In this document: piece after piece, positions 50,362-64,000 of the stretch
How positions within the stretch are numbered: position 1 is the stretch's first letter
How the letters are laid out: the number at the start of each line of letters is the position of its first letter
Assembly: GCA_039545295.1 (NCBI GenBank)
Contig: BCIK01000016.1
Span: 536,642 to 600,641 of the forward strand
Length of the DNA stretch: 64,000 nucleotides
Direction of reading: 5' to 3'
Source: Udeniomyces pyricola
Lineage: Eukaryota; Basidiomycota; Tremellomycetes; Cystofilobasidiales; Mrakiaceae
Notes under the pieces: generated by a model
The model's database searches: none
Seen by the model: the letters and a program-made list of their open reading frames with translations, nothing else
What the model was told of the DNA's origin: nothing
Position numbers and translations under genes: made by a program

Positions 50362-50561
50362 TATTCATGATCATCAATGGAGCTCTGCTTATGAGCGCTT
50401 ATAACCAGCGCTTAGCTCTGCTGTGGGTGTAATTGATTGATTGATTGATTGATGGATTGAGTGGTCGATTCAATCATAAAGATAATATACAACTCAACGT
50501 ATTACTCAACTCTCAACATATCCATCCATCCCTGTTCGACATGGCTCTCATCCCCTGATTT
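50362..50561. promoter_or_regulatory. Divergent promoter upstream of APC1
   Basis: A 200 bp gap between divergent starts with a (TGAT)n run at about 50430-50450 and a GAGCGCTTATAACCAGCGCT near-palindrome at about 50392-50411. It must hold both promoters if the chosen starts are right. Confidence 0.45.
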
Positions 50562-53500
50562 ATGGCTACAACTCCCCACATCACATATACCCTACTCATC
50601 AACTCATCATCATCATCATCATCACCATCATCATCACCACCACCACCACCACCACCACCCCCTGCTCCTCCCCCTCAAGCATTTCCCATCCACATGATTC
50701 CTCTCATCGAGCTCGGTTCTACTCTCGATCCTGCCACGCGCCTGCACCAAACAGACCTCAACCTTCTGCATCCACGGCCTCCTGGTATTCCCACCCCACC
50801 GACACCAACTTCAACATCCATCCGCTCTCAACTCAACCAACCCAGTCATCAGCCCTCATCCCAGCTTCTCGAAAAACTTCACGCCATTTTCAAACTCGAT
50901 GTGCCCCCCGAACCACATGGCTCCGACCTCAGCCGCGTCAACCCCTCGGCCTCGACCGACCTCCATCAGACGACGTCTCGTCTCAGGACGGATACCGCTC
51001 CAAGGCCAAGCGCAGACAGCACCGAGTCCCTCAGCTGGTATGGTTCAAAGGTTGTCTGGTCCAAAGGTGTCGGTATCGTCCGGACATATAGTTTTCCTCC
51101 CCGTCATCAGGTCGTCCAAGCCCTTTTTGCCTGGTTCGACACCTCGTCCCCCTTCTCCCGAGTTTCGTCCCCTGCCAAATCGACCACCGCTGCCTCTTGC
51201 TTCAATCCCACCGCAACATCTTCGCCCAGTCTCTTTCCTCGCAAGACGCTCGATACTGTCAATACATTCTCCAATACTACCTCGCCACCTTCTAGCTCCG
51301 AGTCTGACCAGCATCAGCCCAGCAAGATGCGAGCAATCTGCATCTTCTTCATCGACTCATTACACGTTTTCCTGCCCTCAGGAGATACCCACACGATCAG
51401 ACTACCCTTCTCATTTCGACACGCATGGCCACTCACCACCGGTGTTCTCATTCAGAGGGAGCTCACCGAGCATGATTTTTCTTCCTCACCGCCATCAACC
51501 GTTCAAACCGGTCTTCTTACCTCGGCCTCGGCTCCTCTGACCTCTTCCTCTCTCTCTCGTCACACATCTCTCTTCACCCTGTCTGACCTCTTTTCCGAGG
51601 TGAGACCTGTCCTGGTCGACTCCAAAATTTTAACTCCGACATATGACGGCCTTCCACGAACCAACGCGTCCCAAGCAAGCCGGGCCTTGCCCGAGCACCT
51701 CTTGGAATCTGCTCATGTTCACTTTGTCGCTCCCATCTCGTCTGACTTTTCCATCGCTGTCGCATACTCACCCATAGAATCCCAAGTCATCATCTTCCAA
51801 ATGAGTCCATCTCATGAGGCAAATCCTTGTCCTTCGCCTTCTGCGGCCTCTTCTACTGCTGCTCCACGCGTGCCATCTTCTCCCAACCTGTCGACGAGCG
51901 TTCCATTGTCCTCCTCGACCCGCTCTTTACGCCGTACTAGCGGAAGAATTCAGCGAAGGAAACCCTCAATCGACCCCGACCACTCCTCCACTCTACCTCT
52001 AGGGCATACGCCATCCACAAATGTCCGTCGACGCTCGACTCTCAACTCCTCAATCAAACATCCTTCCTTGCTTTCAACGCCTCTGATCGACCTCTCAAAC
52101 GCTCATGAGCCTCATCACATCCGGCTTTCGCTCGGTAGAGCCGACTTGAACAAGAGTATGGATCGAATGGCCTTGAGCGGGGTGAGAGAGGACGACGAGC
52201 TGGGCATGAATCACGAAGACGAGGACGACCTCGATCGATCTAAGTGCGAACTACAGCTGACCGTGCTACATTCTTGGTCGGCCCGTAACCTTTCGTGAGC
52301 ATCCCATTAGTTTTGGATGAAGTTGTTTGAAAGCAGGCTTTTCTGTGCGATACTCATCGGTCCATCATTTTCTTATGCTCCCAGTACGGCTTTCGCATCT
52401 AATCACATCAAGTTTGCCCTCGTACCCACGTCCAAGACGACTGCAATACTCTACCTTCACGACAAGTTGTCCTCCAGACTCATCACTCATCGGCTCTCGC
52501 TTGATACAAATAAGCAGCTCGCTCTTCAACCAGAGGCGGACTCGCCGTGCCTCGATCTTGCTCAACTCCTGGACTCCTTTCCTCCCTCTGATCACCTACG
52601 TCTAGATCCTGTCCGTGGTCTTGTCTCATCTTATGATTCTCTTTTGACGAAAGATGTTGGACCTACCCCTTACGCTGGACGCCCTAGTTCGATCATGATC
52701 TCGTCCACCACCTCGGATCCCGTCCTCTCCTCGGCCTCAGCCTGCTCTATTGCTGTCTGCTTACCCTTGCGTCCACAGGGTCTCATTGGAAAGTGCTTGG
52801 ATGTTCTTTGTTTCGCTCTCCCCAGCTCAATTCTCATTGAACTCCAAACGACATTGACAGGTTCGCTACAGGGGAAGACCGACCTGGCAAGCTGGTCCGT
52901 CTTTTCCTCAGAGCTCCTCGGTGCTCTCGGCATCAGCTCAAGCTGCCCCAGTCCCACGAAGCAAAGCAGCTGGGACCGTCTTCGCCAGTCCACTTCCCGC
53001 CACCATGACCAAGCTTTGCTTGCTCTCGAGCGGAAGGCGCACAATGACTTCCTTCCCGCTTTGCGTCTGTCGTTCTCTACGGTGGACTGTAATCGAGCGG
53101 CCGGATGCCTCCTGGCTTTGCATCTCCTTGGCGAGGACTGCAAGCTGGACCTTGAATCGTTCTGTGAGCTTGAGTCGTTGGCACCGTTGCTTGTCGTCTT
53201 GGCCGCTTCGCTCGGAAGGTCGGATTGGGTCGATTACTGGGTACGAATGAGCCCCTTGGCAAAACGAGAAGTACCTCCGACAGGTGAGTCTGGCTGTTCG
53301 CTCGGGATGCTGCTGTTGGGTATATCTCGAACAACCATCTGACTTTTCCCTGTCCACAAAACGCTCTCCAGTTCCTCACATGGCATCTGTCGCTTTTTTA
53401 CCGCCGCCACCCGATATCTACGATCATCTAACATCAACGCTTCAACGGAACGGCAGTCTCAAACCGTGGCTCGACCTTCACGCCGTCGCCCGCTCCATTC

Positions 53501-56500
53501 CTTACCACCTGGGACGCACTTACCCAGCCGATGTTGAGCCATGCCGCCTAACCACCAATATTCTGGCCGTGTATGACACGATTGTTGCCCCTTCAACCTC
53601 GAGTTTAGACTCGGTTGCCAACGTCATCCTCGCTATGGTCAAGAACGGAATTTCCTCAAACGTCCTCGACAGGATCCCCCTCGGTATCGCCGTTCCCCTT
53701 CACGAAGTTATCCGCACGTGCCAGTCTTCGCCTCCAATGAACCTTCCCGCCGACGCGTACTCGCTCATCCGTCGGCCTGACCTTGCCCAGCGCTCTCGTT
53801 CAGTTCAAACTCCTACGTTTCCAGCTAGGCCAAAGGTTGGTTCTTCACTTGAGTCTCAATGTTTTCAGACACTAGGAGAAGGCCCCGTTGTTGATCGAAT
53901 TTTTGCCTGTTTCGTGGCAGCATGAACCGCTTGCAGGCACTTCGATAAAGCAGCTCTCATCTGGCCCATCCAGTACAGGCGGTAAGAAGCCGGTTGCTGC
54001 CACGACACGCTCCGTCAAAGACCTCCGGTTTGGCAACGATCGTCGGCTTGAGGAGGTCGAGAGAATGTTGTCGACCACACGCGTTGTCACGATCAAGACA
54101 ACAGACAGGCCGAACCAATCGTGAGTTTAGCCATACAAATCTGGCTATCTCCATTGATGCGATCTCATGGCTGACCACCCTTCTCGATCACTGACTTCAT
54201 CCGACAGCGACCAGGATATCGCAGCCGCTCAAAAGGCCTCGGCAACAGCAGTCTCGCTCCGAACATCATCCCTTCCTATCGGCCAGGGCATCTTTACCTT
54301 TGCTACAGCCCAGGCTAACATCACTCAGTCCTGGCCGATCCCACCCATCAACCATTCGGTTCGATTTGTCCCTTCAAACGCCCTTGTCGTCGAAACCGGA
54401 TCCATGTCATCCGAAGCGCGGGATTGGGCCAGCTTTCATAACGGCGTTGCGGCTGGTCTCCGTATCTCGCCAAGCTCGCAAGGAATCGACAGCTCGTGGA
54501 TTGTGTTCAACAGGCCGGCTGAGCCTTGTCCCTCTCATGCTGGCCTTCTCTTTGGACTCGGTTTGACGGGTCACCTCCGATCGATGGTCCCCTGGCATGC
54601 TTTCCCCTACCTCGACTCCCGCCACGACTTCACCTCAAGTGGGCTCCTTCTCGGTCTTGCCGCCTCATACGCCACGACAGAGGACGTCCTTCTCACCAAA
54701 ATTTTCTCCCTACATGTCCAAGCCCTCCTTCCACACGGCTCACGCGAGCTCAACGCCTCTCCCCTTACCCAAGCCGCCGCTCTACTCGGCATCGGCATCC
54801 TCTACGGCGGCTCAAGAAATCGCAAGATGGCGGAGACAGCCTTGGCTGAGATTGGTCGACACTCCTCGCCGTCAGTCGAGTCGTTCACCGCCTACGCCGA
54901 ATCGTACGCCTTTTCAGCCGCGATGTCGTTTGGAATGATCATGGTTGGGCGCGGAGGCGAAGCCGGCTATTCAGGGGACCTCGACCTGGTTGTCCAACTC
55001 AAGCAGTGGATCTTTGGTGTCATCGGACCCCTTCACGTGGATCAAGACGGACATGAAGCGTCCGAGAAAAGTGACACGAACGTGACAGCCCCGGGAGCGA
55101 CAGCAGCTCTCGGACTCATGTATCTTCGCTCAGAACGAGTCGACATTGCCGAAATTTTAGAGATCCCTCACACCCGGTTCGAACTCGATCTCCTTCGGCC
55201 GGACCTCCTTCTCCTTCGAGTCCTCTCCCGGAGCCTAATCCTTTGGAACGACATCGTTGCGTCGAACGAATGGGTCGAGTCCAACATTCCTAACGTCATC
55301 AAGTCGGCACTGCGCAAGAGGAAGAGGTCAGGACAAGGCTTGGATCTCACCCTCGAGCTCGCCTATTTCAATATCGTTGCCGGCGCCTGCTTCGCCATTG
55401 GGCTCAAAAATGCCGGTACAGCTCGATCTTCGGTCCATTCTCTCCTCCTACATTACTACGATCTCTTTTGGGCTGCCTCCAATACCAACCGTAAGCTGAA
55501 CCCCTTGTATCTTGTGTTTTGGGATAAGCTCGTGTTGACTGATTAATCTATAAATCTGTTGGATCATGTTCCTTAGCCACCACTTTTCAAGGTCGAACCC
55601 GTCTCAGCTCGTCTCGCTCGTGCCTCAATGTCGTCGCCATTTCGCTTGCCGTCGTCATGGCCGGAACCGGAGAGCTCAGTGTTCTCTCTCGCCTTCGACT
55701 CGCGCATGGGCAGCAGGAGAAGGGAACCACCTTTGGCTCTCACACGGCCATTCACATCGCCCTCGGCCTCCTCTTCCTCGGCGAGGGCAAGTACACCCTT
55801 GGTTCGTCAAACGCCGCTGTTGCCGCTCTCGTCTGTGCATTCTTCCCTCGCTTCAGCCATGAGCCATCGGACAACAAGGCCTATCCGCAGGCGTGTCGAC
55901 ATCTCTGGGTTCTCGCCGTTGAGCCTCGGTGCTTTGTCGCGCAAGATGTCGAGTCGGGCGAGTCAGTCTATCTGCCCATCAAGGTCAAAATTCGCGAGGA
56001 CGAGGTCGTTCGATCCATATCCCTCATCTCGCCGACGCTCCTTCCACCCGTCGATCTCCTTCTGGCTGTCAAGGTCGACAGTCCCAGGTACTGGCCTATC
56101 TACCTTGATCTTGGTGGGAATCCATCGGACCGTAAGACGCTCAGCCAAAATGAGACCATCTATGTCAAGCGCAAGTCAGGCTTCCTCAGCTACGACGCCG
56201 ACCCGAAAGGCAACCGAAGTATTTTTGTTCAGGCAGGGCTCGTTGGACTCTCACCAGACCTTGGTCCCATGGCGATTGGCCCGTCGTCTGGAGATACAGA
56301 CCCAACGGCGATCATCTCGGGGGCAGCCAACCTCGGTATGCTCGATGGGCTTATTCCTTCCCTTACCTCGAATCCCCTCCTCATATCCTTCTTCCGCCGG
56401 CTATGCAGCGATATTGCCTCTTCCAAACCCTCCCCAGCTATGCAACACTTTTGCAGTTTCATCCTCCTCGAATGCCTCGTCTCAGACCAACCCCAAATCC

Positions 56501-57039
56501 TTCCTCTCTATCTTTATGCTCGACAACTTCTCTTTGCGTCCGACACAACTCCGTTCCTTTCCCTTGCCCTTCGGAACATTGATCTCGCCCAGACTCATAT
56601 CAGTCGGTTCGCTCGATCCCCGACGCAGCCTTCCAAGTCCGTTCTCCGTTCGTCGCTGCTCCAAGAGGTCTCTCGCTCGCTCGAGCAATTCGTTCGATCC
56701 CCTTCCTTCTCGTCGACGACGCCCAACCTCCTCAAACAATATCTCTCCAGCGGAAACTTTGATTTGTTCACCGCGGCCCAAGTCCATCAACTCGGGCTTT
56801 ACCTGACGTTCAACCGAGTACCATCTGGTCCTATCCTCGGTGTTCTGGGAGAGCTCATCGGCCAAGCTCATCGGGAGCTACAAGCGCGAGGCGAAGGAGG
56901 GCACTCGAGAGGGGAGACAGAAGCAACGAAGGGAGCATTGAAGTTGGTTTTGATGTCGACAGTGAAGGCGATAGGTGGCGGAGGATCGGAGTGGAAAGAA
57001 GAATCGGTTGATGAGGTCTTGGACATCTGGGGATGCTGA
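50562..57039 (+). CDS. APC1: Anaphase-promoting complex subunit APC1
   Basis: Largest scaffold subunit of the APC/C ubiquitin ligase. About 2,000 residues in six exons. The N-terminal part (SLSWYGSKVVWSKGVGIVRT, YSFPPRHQVVQALFAWF, ICIFFIDSLHVFLPSGDTHT, IRLPFSFRHAWPLTTGVL) is the beta-propeller region. A Ser-rich loop with basic clusters is interrupted by an intron at 52297. The middle domain follows (HIKFALVPTSKTTAILYLHD). The PC repeats are clear: SGLLLGLAASYATTEDVLLT, KIFSLHVQALLPHGSRELNA and TQAAALLGIGILYGGSRNRK. The C-terminal block reads MAGTGELSVLSRLRLAHGQQ, FGSHTAIHIALGLLFLGEGK and LWVLAVEPRCFVAQDVESG. The start is uncertain: the first Met precedes a Ser/Pro repeat encoded by TCA/CAC triplets, and a second Met at about 50694 begins the conserved MIPLIELGSTLDP. 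Confidence 0.93.
50605..50661 (+). repeat. Trinucleotide repeat in APC1 N-terminus
   Basis: TCA then CAC/ACC triplets encode a Ser run followed by a Pro run just before the conserved APC1 start. Variable length would be tolerated in frame. Confidence 0.85.
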
Positions 57040-57240
57040 GAGCGTGAGGCGATCTCAAGCTGGATGGACGTTCGTTGAAGCTAGCCCGGAAGAGGAAAGG
57101 AATACGAAGGGAGGAGAAGTCGAGGTCTGACACTCTTTCATGACACACAAAACAAACACTTTAATCGTAAAAGGACGCGATCTGGGAAGGCAAGGTCAAG
57201 CACGGCTGAGCTGTAAAGTTCTTTAAATTCATGATCATCA

Positions 57241-59316
<2,076 letters not shown>

Positions 59317-59815
59317 GATGAAGGAGTGAGCTTTTGAAGTAAAAGAAAAGGGGGGGGGGGGAGACAAAGGGTGGTGGGGGATGTGGTAGTGGGTAGAGGA
59401 GAGAGAAGAAGTTGCCGGAAACAGCGGAGTCACAAGAAGCCTCGGCCTGGCGCTTGAACCAACAGTTGAACCAGCTGATTGATCATCGATCATCGGCAAA
59501 GTTGGGCAAAGCTCATGAGAGCTCACACGTTCAAGCGCTCATCGCTCAAAAGCAAAACAAAAAACCCTACAGTATATATGATCCTATCTCAAGATCTCAA
59601 TCATGAAACCAGGAAGAGCACTGTAATATAGATGTCATCAAGATATGTCGTCTTCAGTCGTCAATCGAGCTTGTCTGGTGCCTAGCCTTTCTCAACGTAT
59701 AACTCCTGCTCCCCCGTAACGTACTGCGACCTGCAGTGGACCCAATTTAACCTATGCCCGCCCCTTTTCCCCTTACGGGTAACTCGGTGGTCGGGTGTTA
59801 TAGCCGCCCCCCGGG
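59317..59815. other. Intergenic region upstream of DAHP synthase
   Basis: About 500 bp between the DAHP synthase start and the METTL14-like stop, both minus. Contains a run of 12 G at 59350-59361 (C-run in the leader of the minus-strand gene). No gene seen. No clear amino-acid-control TGACTC element was recognised. Confidence 0.5.
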
Positions 59816-62406
59816 TCAAACTGTGGGAACGCTTTCATCTCTACCACCAGGTTGAAGAACATGAGCTATGCATCCGAACGGACGGACAAACGTAGAGATG
59901 TGAGAAAGGGAGCTAACTCACGGTTCTGGAGTTGTTGCTGGATTTGTTGAATGTGAAGCATTTGCTGCTGTTGCTCGCGCTCCTGTTCCTGCTGCTGCAA
60001 CTGCTGTTGGAGGTGTTGTTGATGTAGATGTTGCTCTAGTTGTTGCTGCTGTTCGAGCTGTTGCTGTTGTTGAAGTTGTTGTTGAAGTTGTTGTTGAAGC
60101 TGAAGCTGCTGCTGTTGAGCCAGCAGATGCTGTTGAGCAGCAAAGATGTGCTCCTGTTGCGTGGGAAGGAATCTGAATTCCATCAAATGCACAAAAATTA
60201 AGCCGGATCAGTCAAGCTTCTCACAGTTGGGTCTGTGATTGGCGCCAAAGTTATAAGTGGGGCTTCACCCTCCTCCCAGCTGCATCATATCGGACATATG
60301 CATATCAGCCATTCCCAATCGCATCTGCATCTGCATTTCCTCTGACATACTGCTGCCGCCTGGGTAATTCCTGTACTGTCCATACGTCGATTCGCCTATG
60401 GAAGCAGGCGAGATGGTGGTCGATGTGGATTGGATAGGTCGTGTGCGATATGGACGATGCACCTCCGGCACCGATTGTGGCGTGTATCTCATGATGGAGG
60501 CATCGACTTTGGGCAGATGATCGATGTTGTGTGCAGGAACGCTGGCGGTCGCGGCATATTGGGATGTGGATGAGTGAGGTCTGCCCCTGTTGGAGGGGGA
60601 CTTTGGGCGGAGGTTTTCGATATCTGAAAAGAAGAGAACCGGGCCAATCACGATGTTAATTGAGAAGAGGAAACCTCATATCAAAAGGAAAGGTTCTGAT
60701 GCAAGCCGCTTACCCGTAGTGTTAGGAACGACGTGTCGCCCGTTTAACAGAGTAAGTGACTCGTATGTCTCCGGGTCAAATTTTGCCCAATCACTTGCCT
60801 TCCTTTGAGCAGAGGACTGGTAGCTGGAGGGTACATCATCAGCTCGGTTGTCATCCGAACCGTCCGATGCAAGCGAGCCTTCAAGACTAGCAGTGACCCA
60901 GCCTCGTCTCGGCCTGGTTCCGAACAAATCTAGTCGTCGAGTACCAAGGCAAAGATTTTCAATCAAGCTATAAATTTCGGGGGGACGTTGAAGGGAATCT
61001 GTATGGGGAAATTTCAGTTTCGTACCTGACGCTTTACAGGTCCGAGTCAAGAGAGTATCTTGTCACTCACCTTGAGGGTTTCCTTCCCAAACGATCACGT
61101 CCGTGTCCACATTAGTATGCACAAACCATCCCTGGAAATGTGCACGCAAGTTAATCATGGGCTATTCGATTGCATCGGATGGTCGCAAACTAGAGGCAGA
61201 GAAACTGACATCAGTGGCTCTTCTGAGTTGCCCGCGAAGGCCAATGAGGCAATGCTCCTTTCGGCTGGTGAAGATAGATGATGTAGGTGGATCTGTCTGA
61301 GTATGGTATAGGTTCCGAGGATGAAGTCGTAAGCCATTAGTCCGTCGAGATACGTATGCGATGAGAGCGAGCCAGTGCGCCTAGCGGAACACTTCCGACT
61401 TACGCCTGGTCCAGAGTTAGTACGGTTGTTCGACTTGAGCCAAACAATCTCTTCGGCTCGTCGAAATCCCCATCTATGGCACGTTATCAAAGACATTTCC
61501 CAGGATGTGTTATTGTTATCAGCCTAAGTATTACAGCCAGGTTTGAGGGTATATCAGAGACATTCCTGTCGACACAAGCTACTCACCGAACCAGGCACTC
61601 CTTGGCTTTCTCAAGTTCGTTGTCTGGTCCACACCATAGACAGCAGAAGGCGATATCCGACGCAAGCTCCCGAATCGGAAGGGCACTTAGATCCGACCAA
61701 TTGACGTCGGGCGGTGGAGTGACGAGGATGGCGTCGAAGCGGTTGGTCGGTCCGAGAACTTCAACAAGTCGAGGAGTTATCTCGGATACGGCTGAGTGCA
61801 GTTGGGCAAGCAAGGGAGGGTGAGCGGAGGCATCGACCTGAGCCTTCTTGAGAGTGAGCAACTGTCGTAGGCGTGGGTATCTGAAGCAAAGGACGTCGCC
61901 CAAGATTCGGCCGCAGTCCGATCAGCTGGGGAACTCTCTACATCCTAATCGAAGTTCTGTCCCTGTCATCGCTTCTCGGGACCTCACTCTTCGAAACGCT
62001 CATCTTCGCTTGAAGCATAGATGTAGTTAGCACCCCACTCCCCGGCGGCAGCGTAGCGAGCTGGAACATCGTTTCTGATGGTCTCCTCCTCATGAACGTA
62101 GTTGGGATCGTAGGCTAGATGCTTTGCTCGTTTGAAGGGCGAAAGCTCGCCGGAATTTCTCGCAAAATAAGACGATGACTGAACCGGACGAGGAGGCAGA
62201 TGCGCAGGGACATCGAACCGAAGAGGTTTGGTTGGCAAGACGCGGTCAGTCGTCCAGGACCCGTCGCAAGGAGGACCGATGGAGGCAGGCGTTGCATCGG
62301 AGCGCAAACCGCCTCGAGCGGAACGTTTTCGAGCGATGGCATCGATGAGTGATCTGTGATCTTGGAGAAGTGTAGGAGATTGACGAGTTGACGGAGAAGT
62401 AGCCAT
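59816..62406 (-). CDS. METTL14: METTL14-like m6A-writer subunit (MT-A70 family) with polyglutamine tail
   Basis: MT-A70-family protein, the non-catalytic partner type (METTL14/Kar4) of mRNA adenosine methyltransferases, acting in the nucleus. Exon 1 is MATSPSTRQSPTLLQDHRSL onward to IRNDVPARYAAAGEWGANYI and DERFEE. The methyltransferase fold follows: YPRLRQLLTLKKAQVDASAH, NRFDAILVTPPPDVNWSDLS, ASDIAFCCLWCGPDNELEKA and WGFRRAEEIVWLKSNNRTNS. Then RKEHCLIGLRGQLRRATD, GWFVHTNVDTDVIVWEGNPQ and RPPEIYSLIENLCLGTRRLD with LFGTRPRRGWVTAS, all classic METTL14 blocks. The tetrad is TPPP where METTL3 has DPPW and METTL14 EPPL. The C-terminal part is disordered and ends in a Gln-rich tract (about 59935-60165). 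The last exon gives PHVLQPGGRDESVPTV and a TGA at 59816-59818. Confidence 0.9.
59935..60165 (-). repeat. Polyglutamine-coding tract
   Basis: CAG/CAA codons with interspersed Leu, His and Glu code for a Gln-rich segment of about 75 residues near the C-terminus of the METTL14-like protein. Mixed codons make pure slippage less likely. Confidence 0.9.
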
Positions 62407-63135
62407 CCTGTAGTGAGAGCCTGCGGTGAAATGAAGGAGCTTGACCCTTTGTCGAGGTAGTTAGATTCGACACATAACATTGCAAAGCAAAGCCAGACTG
62501 GGAGAGCCAGAGCGCCAAAGAGAGCTAAGTCGATCAGCCAAATCAGCCATGAGCCAGATCCCAGACTTGGGCGCTTGAGCGCTTGAGCCAAAGATCGTCC
62601 GTCGCCTACGTCAGCCATATGATTAGCAGCTTAATACCAGCCATGCTTAACCAAGCTTATGTATGCATAATGTAACCCGACATTTTCCGTCTTCTGAGTA
62701 GCCCCTTGTAGACTGCAGGCCGCACCAGATTGACCGATCGTCAACAGTATGACACTCGACTGACATGGGCTGCATAGCTTGGACTGGCTCAAAGGTCGAA
62801 GGACAATATGTATGCGCCATGCAGCGGTCATAATAATACGAAGGATGATATGATTACGGCCTACGATGGCCGCCGTCGCGTCGACGTTCGACCGCCGCGC
62901 GGCGGCCGGTCCTCACTTTCTTAAGCCTCGTATAGCTCGTTTCCTTTCGATTTACGAGCTTCGGAACTCTCGACTCAACTTGAAACCCAGCTCCATCATC
63001 GATCAATATCCAGCGCTCGCTCGTGTTCCCTCACTTACCAAACATCTGGCTGGTCTCCCTAATTTTGCTCAATAAACCCTAGGCCTGCTACAAACCCTCC
63101 TCGTCTCCTTCCTTCCTCGATCCTCCTCCTCCAAC
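62407..63135. promoter_or_regulatory. Divergent intergenic region with possible upstream ORF
   Basis: About 730 bp between divergent starts. A 69-codon plus ORF at 62866-63075 ends 60 bp before the next gene's ATG and could be an upstream ORF in its leader, or chance. Otherwise nothing recognised. Confidence 0.4.
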
Positions 63136-64000
63136 ATGCCAGATGGCAAGCCGTCCCCCATTCGGAGATCAACCTCTCCCAATCCGCCGCCTCACATGAT
63201 ATCCGCCCCTGCATCTCCCCGTCCAAGCAACTCCTGCCCTAGCGATAGCCTCATGGATCGGCCTGTCTCAATGATTTCCTGTCAGTCAGGTGCCCCTTCG
63301 TCAACACAAGGTCCCGAGGGCGATGAAAGGCCCGAGAAGGCAAGGAGAAAGAAGGCCAAAGCGCCGCATGAAGTAAGCCCTAAGCCGTGTTCCGATTCCC
63401 TCCAGGCTTGTATGGTGCTTGGCCGCAGGTCCAGCTCGAATGGGCTCTGCGTTGCTCGCTTCGAGCATCGCATCCATCCCAGCTTCTGTGCACATTTTGC
63501 TACGAGTCCATTCGACTTTCCGCTGCGTGCCCCGTTGATCCTGCACATCAATCCCATCGACTCGTCTGAATGCCAAGCCGTTGGGTCGCTCGACCCTCTC
63601 TCGTACGAGGTGGTCCTCCGCTTGTCCCCCCGCGTTGACTCAATCTGCTCGCCTCTCCCTGCCCCATGCGGTCTGTTTACTCGACAGACCCTCATCTTTG
63701 TCCGACCTCCTCCCACGAGCAAGAACTACCCGATGAACTTCCAGTGTCAGCTAGTCGCTCCCGGTGCTAATCGACCGAGGGGATCTTCGGTGAGTACCTT
63801 CGACCCCCGGCTCGGTGATCCCTGCCACCCGCTTAGCAGCTCGAGCGCTGCCCTTGTTTCTCCACTTTCCGCAGCGACTTGCTCGCAGTGCTTCGCTGAC
63901 GTATATCGCGCGCCTGCCCAACCCATTCGGTTTCTCTTCTCTTCCCTGGTTTCACTCTCTACTAGGACACATCGTATCACTCCATCAACTCTCGTTATTC
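63136..64000 (+). CDS. Unassigned protein, 5' part only (runs off right edge)
   Basis: Start MPDGKPSPIRRSTSPNPPPH, a Ser/Pro-rich basic N-terminus ending EKARRKKAKAPHE, which could be a nuclear localisation signal. A GTAAGC donor follows at 63373, with acceptor CTCCAG, and exon 2 reads in phase ACMVLGRRSSSNGLCVARFE, HRIHPSFCAHFATSPFDFPL, RAPLILHINPIDSSECQAVG, SLDPLSYEVVLRLSPRVDSI and LFTRQTLIFVRPPPTSKNYP. A second donor GTGAGT probably lies at 63790. The frame is open to the window end. Exon 2 looks like a folded beta-rich domain, but I do not recognise it. Alternative starts upstream cannot be excluded. Confidence 0.5.
   Translation, partial: MPDGKPSPIRRSTSPNPPPHMISAPASPRPSNSCPSDSLMDRPVSMISCQSGAPSSTQGPEGDERPEKARRKKAKAPHEVSPKPCSDSLQACMVLGRRSSSNGLCVARFEHRIHPSFCAHFATSPFDFPLRAPLILHINPIDSSECQAVGSLDPLSYEVVLRLSPRVDSICSPLPAPCGLFTRQTLIFVRPPPTSKNYPMNFQCQLVAPGANRPRGSSVSTFDPRLGDPCHPLSSSSAALVSPLSAATCSQCFADVYRAPAQPIRFLFSSLVSLSTRTHRITPSTLVI

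Noticed and set aside
50600..50660. TCA/CAC repeat considered as a CRISPR-like or minisatellite array
   Set aside because: It is a trinucleotide run coding Ser and Pro, with no spacer structure.
52670..53143. Minus ORF of 157 codons inside APC1
   Set aside because: Antisense shadow of a well-supported coding exon.

Overview
The window is a 64 kb piece of a fungal nuclear chromosome, most likely from a basidiomycete (possibly a yeast-forming lineage). The evidence is dense but intron-rich genes, many short introns with GTGAGT/GTAAGT-type donors, several very small coding exons, Ser/Pro-rich disordered protein segments, and an unusual abundance of homopolymer C/G/T tracts and microsatellites that lie mainly in introns and intergenic DNA. 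I cannot place it to class. No bacterial-style operon, CRISPR array, rRNA or convincing tRNA was seen.

Layout, left to right. L-2-hydroxyglutarate dehydrogenase (minus, runs off the left edge) shares a ~260 bp divergent promoter with the AAA-ATPase AFG2 (plus). Then come a DsbA/thioredoxin-like protein (minus), a MICOS MIC26/MIC27-type protein (minus), and a divergently transcribed TPR protein with a U-box-like segment (plus). A minus-strand block follows: dual-specificity phosphatase, two-LIM protein, CTP:phosphocholine cytidylyltransferase and RNA polymerase I subunit A49. SET2 histone H3K36 methyltransferase (plus) faces glycogen phosphorylase (minus). SYO1/HEATR3 and two unassigned proteins (one an ER-type membrane protein with a GNAT-like C-terminus) continue on the minus strand. 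From 43.1 to 45.2 kb is the only region that looks non-housekeeping: a frame-broken CCHC zinc-knuckle ORF next to a stretch rich in short AAAACAG/GTTTTG words, possibly a decayed mobile element. After it come DCN1 (plus), an unassigned 700+ residue disordered protein (minus), APC1 (plus), DAHP synthase (minus), a METTL14-like m6A-writer subunit with a polyglutamine tail (minus), and the 5' part of an unrecognised gene (plus) leaving the right edge.

Most genes are core eukaryotic functions: mitochondrial metabolism and cristae (L2HGDH, MICOS), ribosome supply (AFG2, SYO1, RPA49), chromatin and RNA marking (SET2, METTL14-like), ubiquitin/cell-cycle control (DCN1, APC1), lipid, storage carbohydrate and aromatic amino acid metabolism. 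Gene order gives no sign that they form one pathway. I found no clear new multi-gene system. The best leads are single-gene oddities: a methyltransferase-like protein with a TPPP tetrad, a cytidylyltransferase with no evident lipid-sensing C-terminal helix, a U-box-like/TPR fusion, a stop-free 3n intron, several micro-exons, and the zinc-knuckle island. Splice sites were inferred by eye from sequence and family homology; exon limits quoted as exact were checked for reading phase.
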